A stretch of DNA of 37,767 bases from Pseudoneurospora amorphoporcata (taxonomy: Eukaryota; Ascomycota; Sordariomycetes; Sordariales; Sordariaceae): the NCBI GenBank assembly GCA_033297205.1, contig MU859322.1, positions 1 to 37,767 of the forward strand. The letters run 5' to 3'. Below are positions 20,414 to 32,583 of this stretch, one piece after another. The notes beneath the pieces are model-generated. The model made no database searches. It was not told the DNA's origin and was given only the letters and a program-made list of their open reading frames with translations. Made by a program: the position numbers and the translations under genes. The first letter of the stretch is position 1. Each line of letters starts with the position of its first letter.

Positions 20414-21115
20414 TTAAGGTAAGGTATGGTAACTTGACGAGTGGCAGTGAGTGCTGAACCCTTTCGAGATGTTAGCAAAAGAAGGACAGAAGTTCCTGCC
20501 GTGCCCAATGTGAAACTCGTCCATCGTGGCAGAAAAGAGGGAAAACTGGGAAAGAAGTCTGGGAAATTGGAGTCCAGTTGCTGTGACTGGAGGGAAAGAG
20601 TTGGTGCAAAACATTGGTTGATTGTGATTACGTACCATCGTGTCCCGATATTGCATTGCCGGCCCTGAGACCGTCCCCGTGCCCCGTATCCGTTGACCCC
20701 TAAAAACAGGGCGTGGATAGTGGATAGAATTGTTAGTGTGTGTCGGGAGCGGGCAATTGGCGGGGCAGCCCGCGGGGGCACACCCCACTCGGCATTGGCC
20801 CTGGGGGACTGGAGCTGTTGACTTTCCGCCTCCCCGTTTGATTGACTTGTCGTTCCTGTTTGACGTCGCATTCGAGTTTTTCCCCTTTCCATCACAACTC
20901 TCCGACATGCCGGCTGGCTGGATGGTGAATTGCGCGCGGAACCCGAAACAACAATGCCTACCATGATGCCATGAACAGTCACGTGCATAATTCGCCCAAC
21001 TGTTTCCAAAATCATCACCGCCTCCAGTAGCGCAGACCAAAGCGGCGGCCACGATCAGGCACGCAGCCAAAAGAGTGGAGGTTACGCTGGGCTTGCGGAT
21101 CCGGCGACACTGCAT
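20414..21115 (-). CDS. Doubtful ORF with signal-peptide-like start
   Basis: A 233-codon frame from ATG 21115. It begins MQCRRIRKPSV, followed by a hydrophobic run LLAACLIVAAALVCATGG, which looks like a signal peptide, then a Cys-containing, Asn/Gly-rich body with a CRVGCAPAGCPANCP cluster. There is no recognisable domain, and it lies just upstream of the RBR gene on the same strand, so it may simply be that gene's long leader or promoter. Treat as a weak candidate for a small secreted protein. Confidence 0.15.
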   Translation of the reverse strand: MQCRRIRKPSVTSTLLAACLIVAAALVCATGGGDDFGNSWANYARDCSWHHGRHCCFGFRAQFTIQPAGMSESCDGKGKNSNATSNRNDKSIKRGGGKSTAPVPQGQCRVGCAPAGCPANCPLPTHTNNSIHYPRPVFRGQRIRGTGTVSGPAMQYRDTMVRNHNQPMFCTNSFPPVTATGLQFPRLLSQFSLFSATMDEFHIGHGRNFCPSFANISKGFSTHCHSSSYHTLP

Positions 21116-23876
21116 GTCACTGGCCTTGCACGAGGCTAAGAGGGATAGATGGATGCAGAGGATGGAGGGGTCCATCCATGCGAGCCATTCATGGTTCCAC
21201 CAGACCACCAAGAGAAAGAGGGCGATCAATGAGGATCAAGATCTCTTGTCTGGTCCAAGGGGCTTGTGAGATGGGGGTGATGCTCATGCAGGTCATGGTA
21301 TCCAGGCAGTTCAGTTCCCTTCTCGTCCACTCGGAACTGACATGATCAAGACTCTCGCCAAGAGAACTAATGGTTGGTTCTCGGTGAGTACAACAAAAAA
21401 GTCGCAAATGTCTCAACCTTGTGGTATTCCAAGATGCACGTGTTGATCCTCTTCGTTCCGATTGTGGTATCCTTTCCGGTTGGGTGCTTTGGCATGTCGG
21501 CCGGAGCAGTAGTTCCTCCAGCTAAACTGACCTCTTCCGAGCCGAACACTGGTATACGGGTGAGGATGGAATGTCATTGAGACCCGAGGGGAAGGGGGGA
21601 ATAATTAGGATTTATGTACCTGTGAAGCTCTCACCGACTTGTCGTTGCCAGGAACATGAAACGAATCATCACAGACATATCAGAGTCGACATCAGGCTGA
21701 TGTAAGCGATGGATGCTCCTCGTCAAGGTGTACGCAAAACTCCTTCGGTGAGAGACAAGAGTGGATGTTCTTGTCCGCCAGTCTGCACGTCCTCGATCCA
21801 TCACCGGTCCTTCCAGCCAAGGAAAACGAGTCCCAAGAAATGCCAGTGTAGTTGCCAGCTTGCGTAACATGGGGTTCGGCTGGGCCATTATCTTCGTTTG
21901 TCGTGAAGCCATTCTCGCCGCCGGGAAACGCCTGGGGAAATTGGGGGTGGGAATCCGTTTGTTGAACTCGCGGTGAAGCACCACCCCCCAGCCAGCATAC
22001 CGGGGGTTCCTGGTTACGGTAGGATCGAAATGCTGTTTTTGGTGTTCCTCTCCACCACGAGGATACCACGCTGTAGCGAGTGTGTACCTCTAGCGGTCCC
22101 CGCAAACATCGCCATTCAGTATGTCCCAGCATGTTGACGGCAGCTTACCCCATCTCACCTGTCACCTCTCGCCGACTTTCTTTGATCAGACAACCGATGA
22201 GCAGACCTGTCGGAAAATGCTCGCTGGAATACGGTATCCCCATGGTTCAACTTTTCCATGTGGAGAGCAGCAACGAGTCGCCGTATCTGTGGTCAGCAAC
22301 AAGTCCAGTTGTTTTCTCAGCGAGTTTCTCACTGGGCTGGAAGGGATGGCTCGCCAATCAAAAGCAATGAAACCCTCCCAAACCACCTACACATCCGACA
22401 AATCGGCTATGGTGGGTAGTAGGTACCTACCCTCTTCTAGAAGCAAACCTGCATGTCAGCAACGGCTTCCAGAGGGTTGGCGACAAGCCTTCCATCGCTA
22501 CCTCTACAGTACAATAGTGTACGTAGCATCGCTGCGTCTGTCCAAGAAAGCGACAAGGTGATAGGTACTCCTCACGTGCCGCTCTGTGCTTTGCAAGTCA
22601 TTGGGGACCAAGAAACCCAACAGGCGGGTCCATCGGGACCTTGGACGGAAGACAAGTGTCACCGTGTTGCATTTGCAATTCACGTCAAAACGTCGGTCAA
22701 GAGTGTTCAAGGTACGTACGTGAGCCACAAAGGTGTCCTCATCGCAGCCTGGCATCCATCCATCATCTCATCACACTGCCTGACTGCTTCGCACATCGCA
22801 TCGGCAAGAACCTTGAGATCCATCACACACATACATCCGGAATCACACCTCCTCTTTTTTTCCCAGTTGTGTGTGTTTACTCCGCGACTCCGTAATTTCC
22901 TTCAACAAAAGTTGTCGTATCCTTCACACCGCCTTCCTACCGCTCATCCTCTCTTCTCTTCCTTTCCGGGCTGCTGGGCAGGGAGCCTGGCCTGGCTGGG
23001 CCTTTGCGTTGCAGCAGCAGCAGCTCATCACTCACAAAGAACCTAAGCATGTCAAGTTCCTCTCCTGCCTTGGAATGGCAGGGCAAGGTACCTTTTTTTT
23101 TTTTCTCTCCCCGTCGTCACAATGCCTGGGCCGGGACTCGAAAAGTTTCTTAGTGGACGACGGGACCCAAGCAACGCCAAAGGGGTGTGGGCGTACCTGT
23201 GGTGGCTTGCAGCTTTGGTTTGGCCTTCGTAGCCGCTAATGCACACCAAATGTTGACTCCCCTGTCTTCTCGGATGGACAGGATGGTTGGGATGCCCAGT
23301 CAAGGCCCAGCAACCAGAGCCCAGGGATGGCATGGGCTGGCATGGATGGCCCAGTATGGATAGGCTGGAATAGGGCTCGACGAATCTGAGGCCGTCCCTT
23401 GTCTTAAGCTCACCGACTTTAGGAGCCAAATCTTTTCGCCATCAACGACACCACCATCCGTCCTTTGTTCATGACAGATCGATCCAAACAGAGACCGACC
23501 ATGCAGCTGCAAATAATTCGGAACTACTCTTGCTAAATAAGGGGCAAATCACTCCCCTTTCCCCTCCCCTTCAATACCCGTTTTCTATTTTGTCCCCCCC
23601 CCATGCACTCGTCCGTTGCCGGTCAACCCACACACGAACCGACAACTCGCGACTTGTAAGTGACGACAATCAACCACCACCAACCACCACACATCCACGC
23701 TTGTGTCAGCCGCGTGAGCCTCACGACACACACACACACATTCCATGACCGCCTTTTCATCAACGCCATCAACAAGACATATATAACAATATAACAACAT
23801 ATAAACAGTCTCGCTCGACTTGATCCCATCTACGACAAGTATCAACATTCACACCACCACACAACAGCCAGCCAAG
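21116..23876. other. long spacer upstream of the F-box gene
   Basis: About 2.8 kb without a supported gene. Several open frames (for example 22453-23046 plus) have no domain-like content. The last 350 bases before 23877 are rich in CA/CCACC and pyrimidines, as in a fungal promoter and 5' UTR. A T tract lies at 23093-23105. Confidence 0.5.
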
Positions 23877-25352
23877 ATGGATACTCTTCCCGCTGAACTG
23901 CTTCGGCTCATCTTCGACAACTGCGACCCACCATCGGTACGAGCCCTCCGCCTCACCTCCGGCCGGCTAGCCGACGTAGGATACGACTACCTGCTACCAC
24001 CATCCTTCCGGGCCGTGGAATGGAAGGACGACGTCCAACGGTTACATTCGATTGCCCACCACGATCGACTCAACCGGTCCATCAACTCCATCACCTTCAA
24101 CTTTTCCAAAGCCGAAGAATTCCGCACCATCCGCCCCGATTTCTTTTTCCCCCAAGAGCAGTCCATCCTCCCCCAATATGCGGGTCAGGCACTACGAGGG
24201 AAATCTGGCGACCTCCCACCATTCCACACCCGCTCCGCCATGGTCGAGGAATCCTTCAAGCGCCTGCCTAACCTCAAAGACCTCGAGATCACCTACACCA
24301 AGTGCCCCTACGACGACATCAAAGTCTTCAAGGACGTCATGTTGGTGCGCAACCCCCGCAAGCGCGACCAGACCTCCCGCGCCCAGGCCTGCAAGAACAT
24401 GAACGCCATCATCTCCGCCGTGCGGCACGTTTCCCTCTCGTCTCTCACCATCGACCAACTCCCGCTCGAAATCTTCCGCCTCCCCGACGACCGCCGCCAC
24501 TGGTTCGACTGCTGCGCCTCCTCTTTTTCGTCGCTGTCCAAACTAGACCTAACCATCGACCCTCCCGCAAACCTAATGCCCCAGTCCCGCTTCAAAGCCA
24601 TCAACGGCCTGGGCCACGTCCTGCAGCTCTCCCCCAACTTGACCCACCTCAGCCTGTCTTTCCACACCTACCACTCCCCCGCCTCCAAGTTCGGCTTTTC
24701 CTTCCGCGCCCTCCTGCAAGACTTTACCTTTCAGAAACTCACCTGCCTGAAACTCGAAGGCGTCTCCTGCTCCGAAGAGGACCTGCGCTCTTTCTTGCTG
24801 CGCCACGCCAAGACCCTCGAGCGTCTACGTCTGGGCGGCCGCGGGCTGGCGAAGCCCTACGAACTTAGTATCGGGGGCGTGCACCTGCACGAAGGCTCTT
24901 TCAAGAGCCTCTTCGCCTCCCTGCAGGGAAAACTGCCCAAGCTGCAACGCCTCCATCTGGAAGGAGACCTCGAAGCAGGCGACATTCGCACGGGAGCCAG
25001 GGAGAGGGAGACGTTCAAGTTCCATGCTAGCGTGGATGAGAATTGGGAGGACGTTTTGGACGCGGCTGGTGATGCGGACATGGACGGTTTGTACCACCAC
25101 CCTACGAGAAGGACGGTCGTGCAGCAACCAGGCAAGACGATGGATTCAAGCGCTTTGGAGAGGTATCTGATTCATGGCGGGCCATTCCCGAGGTTGGTGG
25201 TGCCTGGCGTGACGTCGACGTCCACGTCGGTGGCTAGTTCGGAGGCTGGTAGTCCGAGCCCGAGCCCGAGCCCGGAACTGGGGCCCGTGAGCGTGAGCGT
25301 GAGCGGCGGTCCGGGGATGGCTGTGGGCCCGGCGACGGCTATTGCTGTTTGA
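23877..25352 (+). CDS. F-box protein with LRR-like body
   Basis: An intronless frame of 491 residues. The start was set at ATG 23877 (CCAAGATGG, MDTLPAELLRLIFDNC); an upstream extension of 19 codons to 23820 lacks an ATG and any conservation-like content. Residues 2-40 (LPAELLRLIFDNCDPPSVRAL...LADVG) match the F-box, which in the family binds Skp1 and recruits substrates to SCF ubiquitin ligases. The middle has leucine-rich-repeat-like stretches (LSKLDLTIDP, LTHLSLSFHTY, LTCLKLEGVSC, LERLRLGGRGL, LQRLHLEGDL). The C-terminal 55 residues are low complexity with an SPSPSPSPE run. The substrate is unknown. Confidence 0.8.
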   Translation: MDTLPAELLRLIFDNCDPPSVRALRLTSGRLADVGYDYLLPPSFRAVEWKDDVQRLHSIAHHDRLNRSINSITFNFSKAEEFRTIRPDFFFPQEQSILPQYAGQALRGKSGDLPPFHTRSAMVEESFKRLPNLKDLEITYTKCPYDDIKVFKDVMLVRNPRKRDQTSRAQACKNMNAIISAVRHVSLSSLTIDQLPLEIFRLPDDRRHWFDCCASSFSSLSKLDLTIDPPANLMPQSRFKAINGLGHVLQLSPNLTHLSLSFHTYHSPASKFGFSFRALLQDFTFQKLTCLKLEGVSCSEEDLRSFLLRHAKTLERLRLGGRGLAKPYELSIGGVHLHEGSFKSLFASLQGKLPKLQRLHLEGDLEAGDIRTGARERETFKFHASVDENWEDVLDAAGDADMDGLYHHPTRRTVVQQPGKTMDSSALERYLIHGGPFPRLVVPGVTSTSTSVASSEAGSPSPSPSPELGPVSVSVSGGPGMAVGPATAIAV

Positions 25353-26690
25353 GCGGAGCGTATCACCGCGAATGAGCATTCAGTGAGGGCGGATTGGGGT
25401 TGGTCCCGGTGCCGATTGGGCGTCGCGGGACTGCTGAATTGCTCTCACTGCATTTGGCTCACTTGGCAAATGGGCTGACGCCTTCTCTCTCTGCCTAAGC
25501 AAAGCACGCCATTCCATGTTGGAGGATTACTCATGCATATGATCCTTCGGTGCTCCGTCACCACTTCCGCCTTTTGGGGTCCGATACGACCATCGACATT
25601 GACATTGACGGATGGCCACTGGCTGGCCGGCTACAATCGTTATAAACTCGGTCGGCAAGTTCGTCAACAACATGTTGCATCTCAACAGCAACACGACACG
25701 AAGGAAGCGGAGAAAGAGGAGTTGATGAGGGGACGGTACGACTTTGTTTTTTTTTTTGTTTTTTTTTTCGCCTTTTGGTCGTTTTCCGCAATTTTCGGGC
25801 TTCGGCATTTACATTTACGTTCACATTTACATTTCAAAGATCTGGGCATCTTGGCAGCAGCAACGGGCGTTTTTTTTTTTTTTTCTTTAACGAAGAGCAT
25901 GATCACACATACCAATACCACAACCATATACCACCAGAACATCAACACCAACAAACATATCCAGCAAACACATTCACGACATACCCTTGGAGGGAAGGGG
26001 GGCTTTAATGACTTTTTTTTTTTTTTTTTTCCCTTTCCGGATACCACTTCAAATATCTTACTTTTCGATACCCTCACTTCACACACACACACAACACAAG
26101 CTTTATATAGATTTCTTCTTCATTCAGACTTCTTGGGAGTGGGGGGGGGCTTCTTCTTTACACATCTTTGTACATTGGTCCTTGGTTTTTCCATGGCTTC
26201 AAACGGGGTTTATTAGGTTTGCGGGTTGTTTGCGGGTTACAGGCAAAGGATGTGACAGGAGGTGACAGGATAGGACTGGACACCATCACATACATACATA
26301 CACACATTCACACATACATACACAACATCAACATTAGACTGAGAATGAATTAAATACAAGCGATTGTATATCATACTATACCCTACAAATCCATCCAACA
26401 CTCCATCTTGCTTTGGATGGGTGGCACCCGTTTTGTTTTATCATAGCTTACTTACTCTTTGTGCCTTCGATGGAGAGAGAGATGCTGCGGCTACGTACAT
26501 GTACCGGCCCAAAAGAGAGAGAGAGGCCAGGCTCGCGAGCCAAGCTCATTCATGATTCCAGTCAGTTAGTCTAGTTCTTTGGATGGAGTGCGCACGATAT
26601 CGGTTCTCGAACTTCTCGGTTCTCTTTACCCAACCAATTGACCCAGCAGATAAATGACAGATGATCATCTCGACAAGTTTTTTAGATGGC

Positions 26691-26730
26691 CATTCATTCA
26701 TTCATTCATTCATTCATTCATCCATTCATT
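26691..26730. repeat. (CATT)n microsatellite
   Basis: About ten CATT units, one interrupted, in the 3' spacer of the F-box gene. Confidence 0.95.
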
Positions 26731-27664
26731 TTAATTCTTGAAACGGCTTTTGGTTATCGATACGTTCTATTCGTTTCAAATCATCCATCTATCCACCCAG
26801 TAACTCTCGCAGAAAGCTGTCACTAACACTACCTCTAGGTACCTTAGGCATCGAGTAATACGCATTGGGTATCAACATCCCCCTGTGCCAGAACCAAACA
26901 ATTGCTGAAAATCTTGTTGCCCAGTCCCAGTCTAGACTACATCATGCGCCAGGCCAGGCAATGCTTTTTCAATCATGCATAGTGCTAAGTTGGACGACAT
27001 GATTGACCACTCTCAAGCACCCCTCGAAGCATGTTTCTTGCTCATCAAGGCAATAGAAAACGTACCTTAGATCTGGGGAAACCTCTCACCTCTCAAGCAA
27101 CACTAAGTCTCGCTGCTGCTGCTGCCCGCTGCCCTCCTCCCGCAGGACAAATGACAGCGGCTCCCTCCCACCTCTAATTCTCGTCGGGTCACGAAAACCC
27201 GATCCCGCGGTAGCACAAGCCCCTTCACAAGCAGGTGGAGAGTCCGCGGTTGCTGCGTGAGACACACACAAAAATGCGGAGGGCGAGGCGCCACAACCAC
27301 TACCGGTACCTCAACAAGAGACAAACAAAAAGCACAAAAGCAATTTAATTAAGAGACACGGACGGGAAATAATTGAATCGTGTGGCGTGGTGACAATGGT
27401 TCAGTTCGGATGGGTGATTTGCATCCATGGTGTATGTAAACACTATAAAAACAACGATCAAAGGCCACCAGTCAGTCAGCGGGGATGATGCATCCGTCAA
27501 CCTTGTGGGCGGTGAGTAGGTAAGGTAGGTACGGTGAGGTGAGATAAGAAGGGATATCCACTTGGCCGAGAATGTGTCGAAAGAGGGCCCGGTGTTGCAA
27601 AAGCGGACGTTTTGGACGGCAAGAGACGGGAAGCCGCAGGAGAGGACCCGACGGGAGTGGTAAG

Positions 27665-27703
27665 CCTGTAGCCTGTAGCCTGTAGCCTGTAGCCTGTAGC
27701 CTG
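27665..27703. repeat. (CCTGTAG)n minisatellite
   Basis: Five perfect 7-bp CCTGTAG units plus CCTG. All frames are shifted by each unit, so it is unlikely to be coding. No function suggested. Confidence 0.97.
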
Positions 27704-30293
27704 CTCGGCCCAATTTCGTTGTTCGTCACTGAGGAGGGTACTGTTTCAAGGAGGAGAAGGGGACTTGTCGGAGATGTGGGGAAGAAGAGGTGAGGAGTCT
27801 TCTGACTACAATAATATAATCCTTTCCGCGACTTCCTCCCAGTGGTGTTTTCTTCTTGTTGCCCGTTGTTCCGGGAGATCTCCATCAATGACGGGAGGTG
27901 TCCGGTAGCGTCGGGTCTGAGCTATAGCATGTGATCAATAGAAAGCCAAAAGATAATCAGGAACAGGAGAGCGAAAGTGCAAAGATGACGACATGATCTC
28001 CGAAGCAGTTGAACAGCGAGGCCGGAAAAGCATGGCAAGCATGCAAGGTCTACCGTAGAGGTAGTTTACCCCTGCTGGGCATCTTTTCTGCGATTTGGTC
28101 CACACCAGGGCGAAAGCGGCAGAAAAGTCGGGATGCCAAGCAAAGCATCACGATGGCAGTCTATCTGGCGCCGGCGGGGACAGGCTGGGGCCGCAATTGG
28201 CTGGTTGCATGAACCGTGTGGATGCCGTTCGAGCCCCGAGAGCCGGCAAAAGCGGTGCGTGACTGGACCCGAAGGCCCGGACCCAGCTGCCCATTCAGCT
28301 TCCCGCTCGCAGCCCGTACCTGCCGTAGTGCTATGGGGCCGCCCAGTCGCCGTCCACACGAGGCCCGGTTACGAACCGGCGCAGCGCCAGCCCCATCCGT
28401 CAGCCCCCTTGGGTGACATGGGGTGCCCTCCCATGGAAGTCCCAGCAGTTTATAAGGATGGTCCGTACTCGGCCTGATCAAGAGCGAGATGCGAAAAAGA
28501 CACACAACTCGGGCAATCAGAAAATGAAAAGACGAGGCTGTTTCGAAACACCGAAAGCGGATTTCGTGTAATTGCATGGGAAGAGGTCTCTGCTGCGCAT
28601 TTTATTTATGGTTGGGGTCACGCGCGCAAAGAAGAGAAAACATGACCCCATCTTGTGTTGACTTGAAATTGAGGTTTGTGGGGAGAGAGACACCAAAACT
28701 CCGAGTTCTTGCGAGACTTGCTCCTTCATTAGAACTGCGTGTATCGTTACGCTAACAATGTCTCGGACGTGTTGGGGGTCCAAACCCTCCTGCACTGACT
28801 GCTCTTTGGCATGTTGAGGTAAGGAGACACTCAGGAGAGGATAACGCGACGACAACGCTTTCTTTTTCTTGTGCATCTCTCCTTCTTACATGCAGACCAC
28901 TATCTGCTTCCAGTCGGTGTGTCAAGCTGACGTTGAGCTGAATGACTTCAATATCGCGGCATCCATGCCGTTGTTGATGTCGTTATTATCTCCCCTTTTC
29001 AGCAAAGGTCCTTGTCATTTCTTTGTTATGTAACCCCCCAAGCAGATCCCGATCAAGCCCGACACTTCATCCGTTGTCATTGTTGCCGTTGTTACAACCG
29101 TTGAGATAGTGTTCTCCATCGCCTTCGCCGCCCGTCTGTTGGCTTCTCTTTTGATATGAACTAGGACTACCAAGGCCGGACTTTTTAAGATTTCACAGGC
29201 TCCTCCGACCCATCCGACCCAGGGGAAAAAGAGAAGAAAAATCCTCGTGGTCGATTTGATCGACATTTGGTCTTGCCGGAGCCAAGAACCCGGCTTTTTG
29301 GCAGCCTGGGCTGGCGGCCCCATAACAGGCCCATCAAGATACGGCAAAATCCAGCAGGAAGGAAATCCTTGTCGAAAAGTGACGGTCTCGCCTCGTCTAT
29401 CCCGGGCGATATTAAAATTAAAGGAAATCCCTTTCTTTTTCTCTGCTTTTCCCCCGTTTGGTACCGGAGAGTATATGGACGAAAGCGAGTGAGGGCGGAC
29501 TTTGCGATTACGCGTACGACTCGACCGAATGCAGTGGGGGGGATCCACCAAACCAAGATCTGCGGGAAAAGACGCCCTAACCCACACCTGATCTCATCTC
29601 ATCAACAACTTGAACACTCGCAATCCCACGGCATCGATAGAACTAGTCACGGCAGACGACACGGCACCATCCAGTCTATCATCTCCCAATCCTGGCGTCA
29701 TTCCGTTCGCTACCGGCCTCACTGCTCTGGCCTTATGTGTAACCCAGAACAACAGAGGTGAATTTCTTTTCGATATTGACGACGACGCCTGAAGAAAGAC
29801 ATCAAGCACGGCCTTTTCAACTTCTCCTGCGTCGCCTGCCTCTCCCGTCCTTGCATTTCCCTGCGACTCGGCTATTGGCTGTGACGGCATCATCACCCAC
29901 GTCACTTCCACGTCGGGTCTCCTCCCTCGACCAGCTAACCAGCGTCCCCACCCACCCACTGCCCCTGCGCACCACTGGCACCACTCCTGCACGCCCAGAA
30001 CGCTAAAAACATCCAATAACACCCGCTGAGGAAGCGTGCAGGTCCAAGGCTCGACTCCTGCAGCTGCAACCGTCTCGCAGACCGGTTTGTGTTGTGGGCA
30101 TGCTTACACCACTCCGACAGACTTGATTCTCTCGACACTCCCTCTCCCAACTCGACTCGACATCCGGAATTGAAGAAGCAGGTGAAAACGCACGAATTCT
30201 CCCTTAAGGGCGGAGTCCTCCTCCAACGATCCTTTTCCATCAGCAGCCCTTTCAGACTTGGACATTGACAAGGCCGGCTTCTCCAACTTGGCC

Positions 30294-32583
30294 ATGCAGC
30301 GTGTCTCGGCCCTGTTCCCTTCATGGGACCGAGCAAAGCAAACACAGCCCGCCAGCCCCCGATCGCCCAGTGCACTGAATAAAGTTTTCGGATGGGGAGG
30401 GAAGGCAGTCGTGCCTGTCAAGACGACCCAGCAACCCACAAGTTACGATCGCGAAACATACTGGCCAACAACCCTCGACAAGGAATGTGACAAGGCCGCC
30501 AGGATATTAAAGTCGTTTTGCAGTACGTCATCTCTCTGGCCCCAACCCCATTGACTCATGGCCATCAGCTAATACCATGACAGTGGATGGCTTTCTCGTA
30601 GACGAACCACAAGAGCAAGACCCAAATACCGATACCCCACCAACACCAGAATCCGTCACGAAAAAGATCCCACCAAGGATATTACAGGATGCCGTCGGCC
30701 TCGCTGTCTTCTCGTGCATGCGTTCGGGACTGTGGATGTCGGGGTCAGGCGGAGCCGGGTTGATCACAGCGAGGAGAGCAGATGGCACATGGTCACCACC
30801 GTCTGGTATAATGCTCCACACGGCCGGGTTAGGCTTCGTCATGGGAGTCGATATCTACGATTGCGTTCTCGTCATCAACAGCGTACGAGCTCTCGAACTC
30901 TTCGCTCGTCCAAAGGTGGTTCTCGGAGTCGATGTCGACCTTACCCTCGGCCCGCTTATCGACGCAAACTCGACCGACAACGACACACGATGGAAGGACC
31001 TGAACGACACCGTTCTCACATATATCAAAGCCCGCGGCAAGCATCAACCAGTTCCCCTTGACGGATCCCTGGTCTCCGAACGCGGAAACGAGAACGTTCG
31101 ATTTTACAACAGCGACGTCTCAGTTCTCGACATCCTCGCCGGCAACATTGGCAAGGAGATCCCCGAGATGCGCCCCCTCTTCGAGGTCATGAAGGCTGCC
31201 GAGGGACGGACCGATTATGACGCAGATGTTATGGAGATGCTTGCTCAGCACCCCGCCCCTAGTGATGCCGTCATCGATACCCCACCGGCATCGGTCCGAC
31301 ATGATCATCCCTTCGGTATCCCCGATGCCGACGATCCGGATCCGTTTGGTGTCATTGGCCTCGAAATGGCTGGAATCGAGATCAGAGAAGCCGGCACACA
31401 TCTCCGACCCACCAGCACCCAATTCGAGTTCCACCCTAGTCCCAAGAGCCCCGCGTTCGCCAGGTTCAGCCGACACAGCGGCGACACGTTCCAGTCCAGG
31501 AGTAACCGCGAAAGCTGTGTGTCAACAAGATCGACAAGGTCCCAGGCTACCATCATGACGGACGCGTGTACGCAAACAGATGTCACCAGCACTCCCGAGA
31601 CAAGTTTTAGCCGCTCCAATAGTATGGACGGCCGAGACTCAAAGCTGTCGGATAAGCTCCCCACCGTCGTGGAACCCGTGCTCGAGCCAGAAGAGATTGA
31701 CTATACCCAGATCGATATGAGCATGATTGAACGCTTCAGGCCCCTGCCTGAAGAGGATAAGGAGAGCGACAAGGTACAGCCAGAGCCCGTGGCCCACGTT
31801 GGTGACAAGACCGATGCGGAAACCGCGGGCACCAAATCCATCAAGGACGACGCGAGCGAATACCCCGAAAGCGAAAAGAAGGAAAGCGAGAGCGAGAGAG
31901 ACGAGGACGCTGATGACGAAGAAGATGAAAGCGACGAGGATTTCGACGACGAAGCCATCATTTGCGAGGTTGCCACTGCTCAACCCGCCCGAAGCTCCAT
32001 CCGCTCATCACAAATCACTCAAGTCATTCACGCCAAGGCAGGGATCGTTACCATTCCGAAGCGAGTCCCTCCTCCGCTGCCTGCCAAGTCAGCAGCACGC
32101 GCTTCTAGGGGAAGCCGTGGTACCGACCATGGCAGCATCAGCGAGATCTCGTCCCTCAAATCGCCCCTCCGCAACTCTTCCTTCTCGATGGACTCTCGCA
32201 TGAGCGACACTCTGGCTGCCGCTGACGCAAGCGAGGCATTCGTCACTCCTCCCGCGGTTATGGAGGAGGTTGAGCCCGCTTCCCCCGAGCCTGGCAGGCG
32301 TTCTGTCCAGGGACACCAGAAGAACTCGTCGTCGGTGAACACAGCTGTGGATCTTTCTGCTAAGCGGAGGGCAAGCTTGGAGACCTCTCCCGAGGTGCCC
32401 GCTACGCCGAGGACGATGGATCTGACTTCCTCGGCTGAGGATTCGGAGAGGGAGCCCAAGACTCCCAAGACGGATGCTGGGTTTGTCAACACCACGACTC
32501 TCAACAAGGAAAAGGCTGGTGTCAAGGAGGTGGACATGGTCTCGGCCCATGGCGCTGAGACCAACCGTGTTGCGATTGTATGA
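30294..32583 (+). CDS. SYLF-domain (Ysc84-type) protein
   Basis: Exons 30294-30522 and 30584-32583 with a 61-nt intron encode 742 residues. The ATG at 30294 (MQRVSALFPSWDRA) is the first in frame. Residues about 40-76 (TYWPTTLDKECDKAARILKS) lead into the SYLF domain at about 100-265: IPPRILQDAVGLAVFSCMRSG, SGSGGAGLITARRADGTWSPP, HTAGLGFVMGVDIYDCVLVI and VSVLDILAGN. SYLF domains bind phosphoinositides and, in yeast Ysc84, actin at endocytic sites. The C-terminal two thirds is disordered and phosphorylation-prone, with an acidic run around 440-465 (DEDADDEEDESDEDFDDE) and many SP/TP sites; the SH3 domain of Ysc84/Lsb3 is absent. It is probably cytoplasmic, at membranes or cortical actin. Confidence 0.87.

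Larger units (their letters stand above)
25353..30293. other. long spacer between F-box and SYLF genes
   Basis: Nearly 5 kb without a gene I can support. It contains long T tracts (near 25745-25770, 25869-25885, 26013-26031), CA/CATA microsatellites near 26290-26330, a (CATT) run, a 7-bp minisatellite and a GC-rich patch at about 28070-28440. The last 700 bases are pyrimidine/CA-rich and probably hold the promoter and 5' UTR of the SYLF gene, perhaps with a 5' UTR intron ending in ...CCTTTCAG at 30255. A non-coding RNA gene cannot be excluded. Confidence 0.45.

Noticed and set aside
22453..23046. 197-codon plus-strand frame upstream of the F-box gene
   Set aside because: Composition is random, with no domain, and it lies in a pyrimidine-rich promoter-like spacer.
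24302..24868. Arg/Pro-rich frame overlapping the F-box gene
   Set aside because: Alternative frame of GC-biased coding sequence; the F-box frame has clear family motifs.
27472..27888. Minus frame containing LQATGYR repeats
   Set aside because: The repeat is the translated CCTGTAG minisatellite; nothing else in the frame looks coding.
28066..28577. GC-rich patch with several overlapping frames, considered as a gene
   Set aside because: No frame shows a domain, good start context or splice structure.
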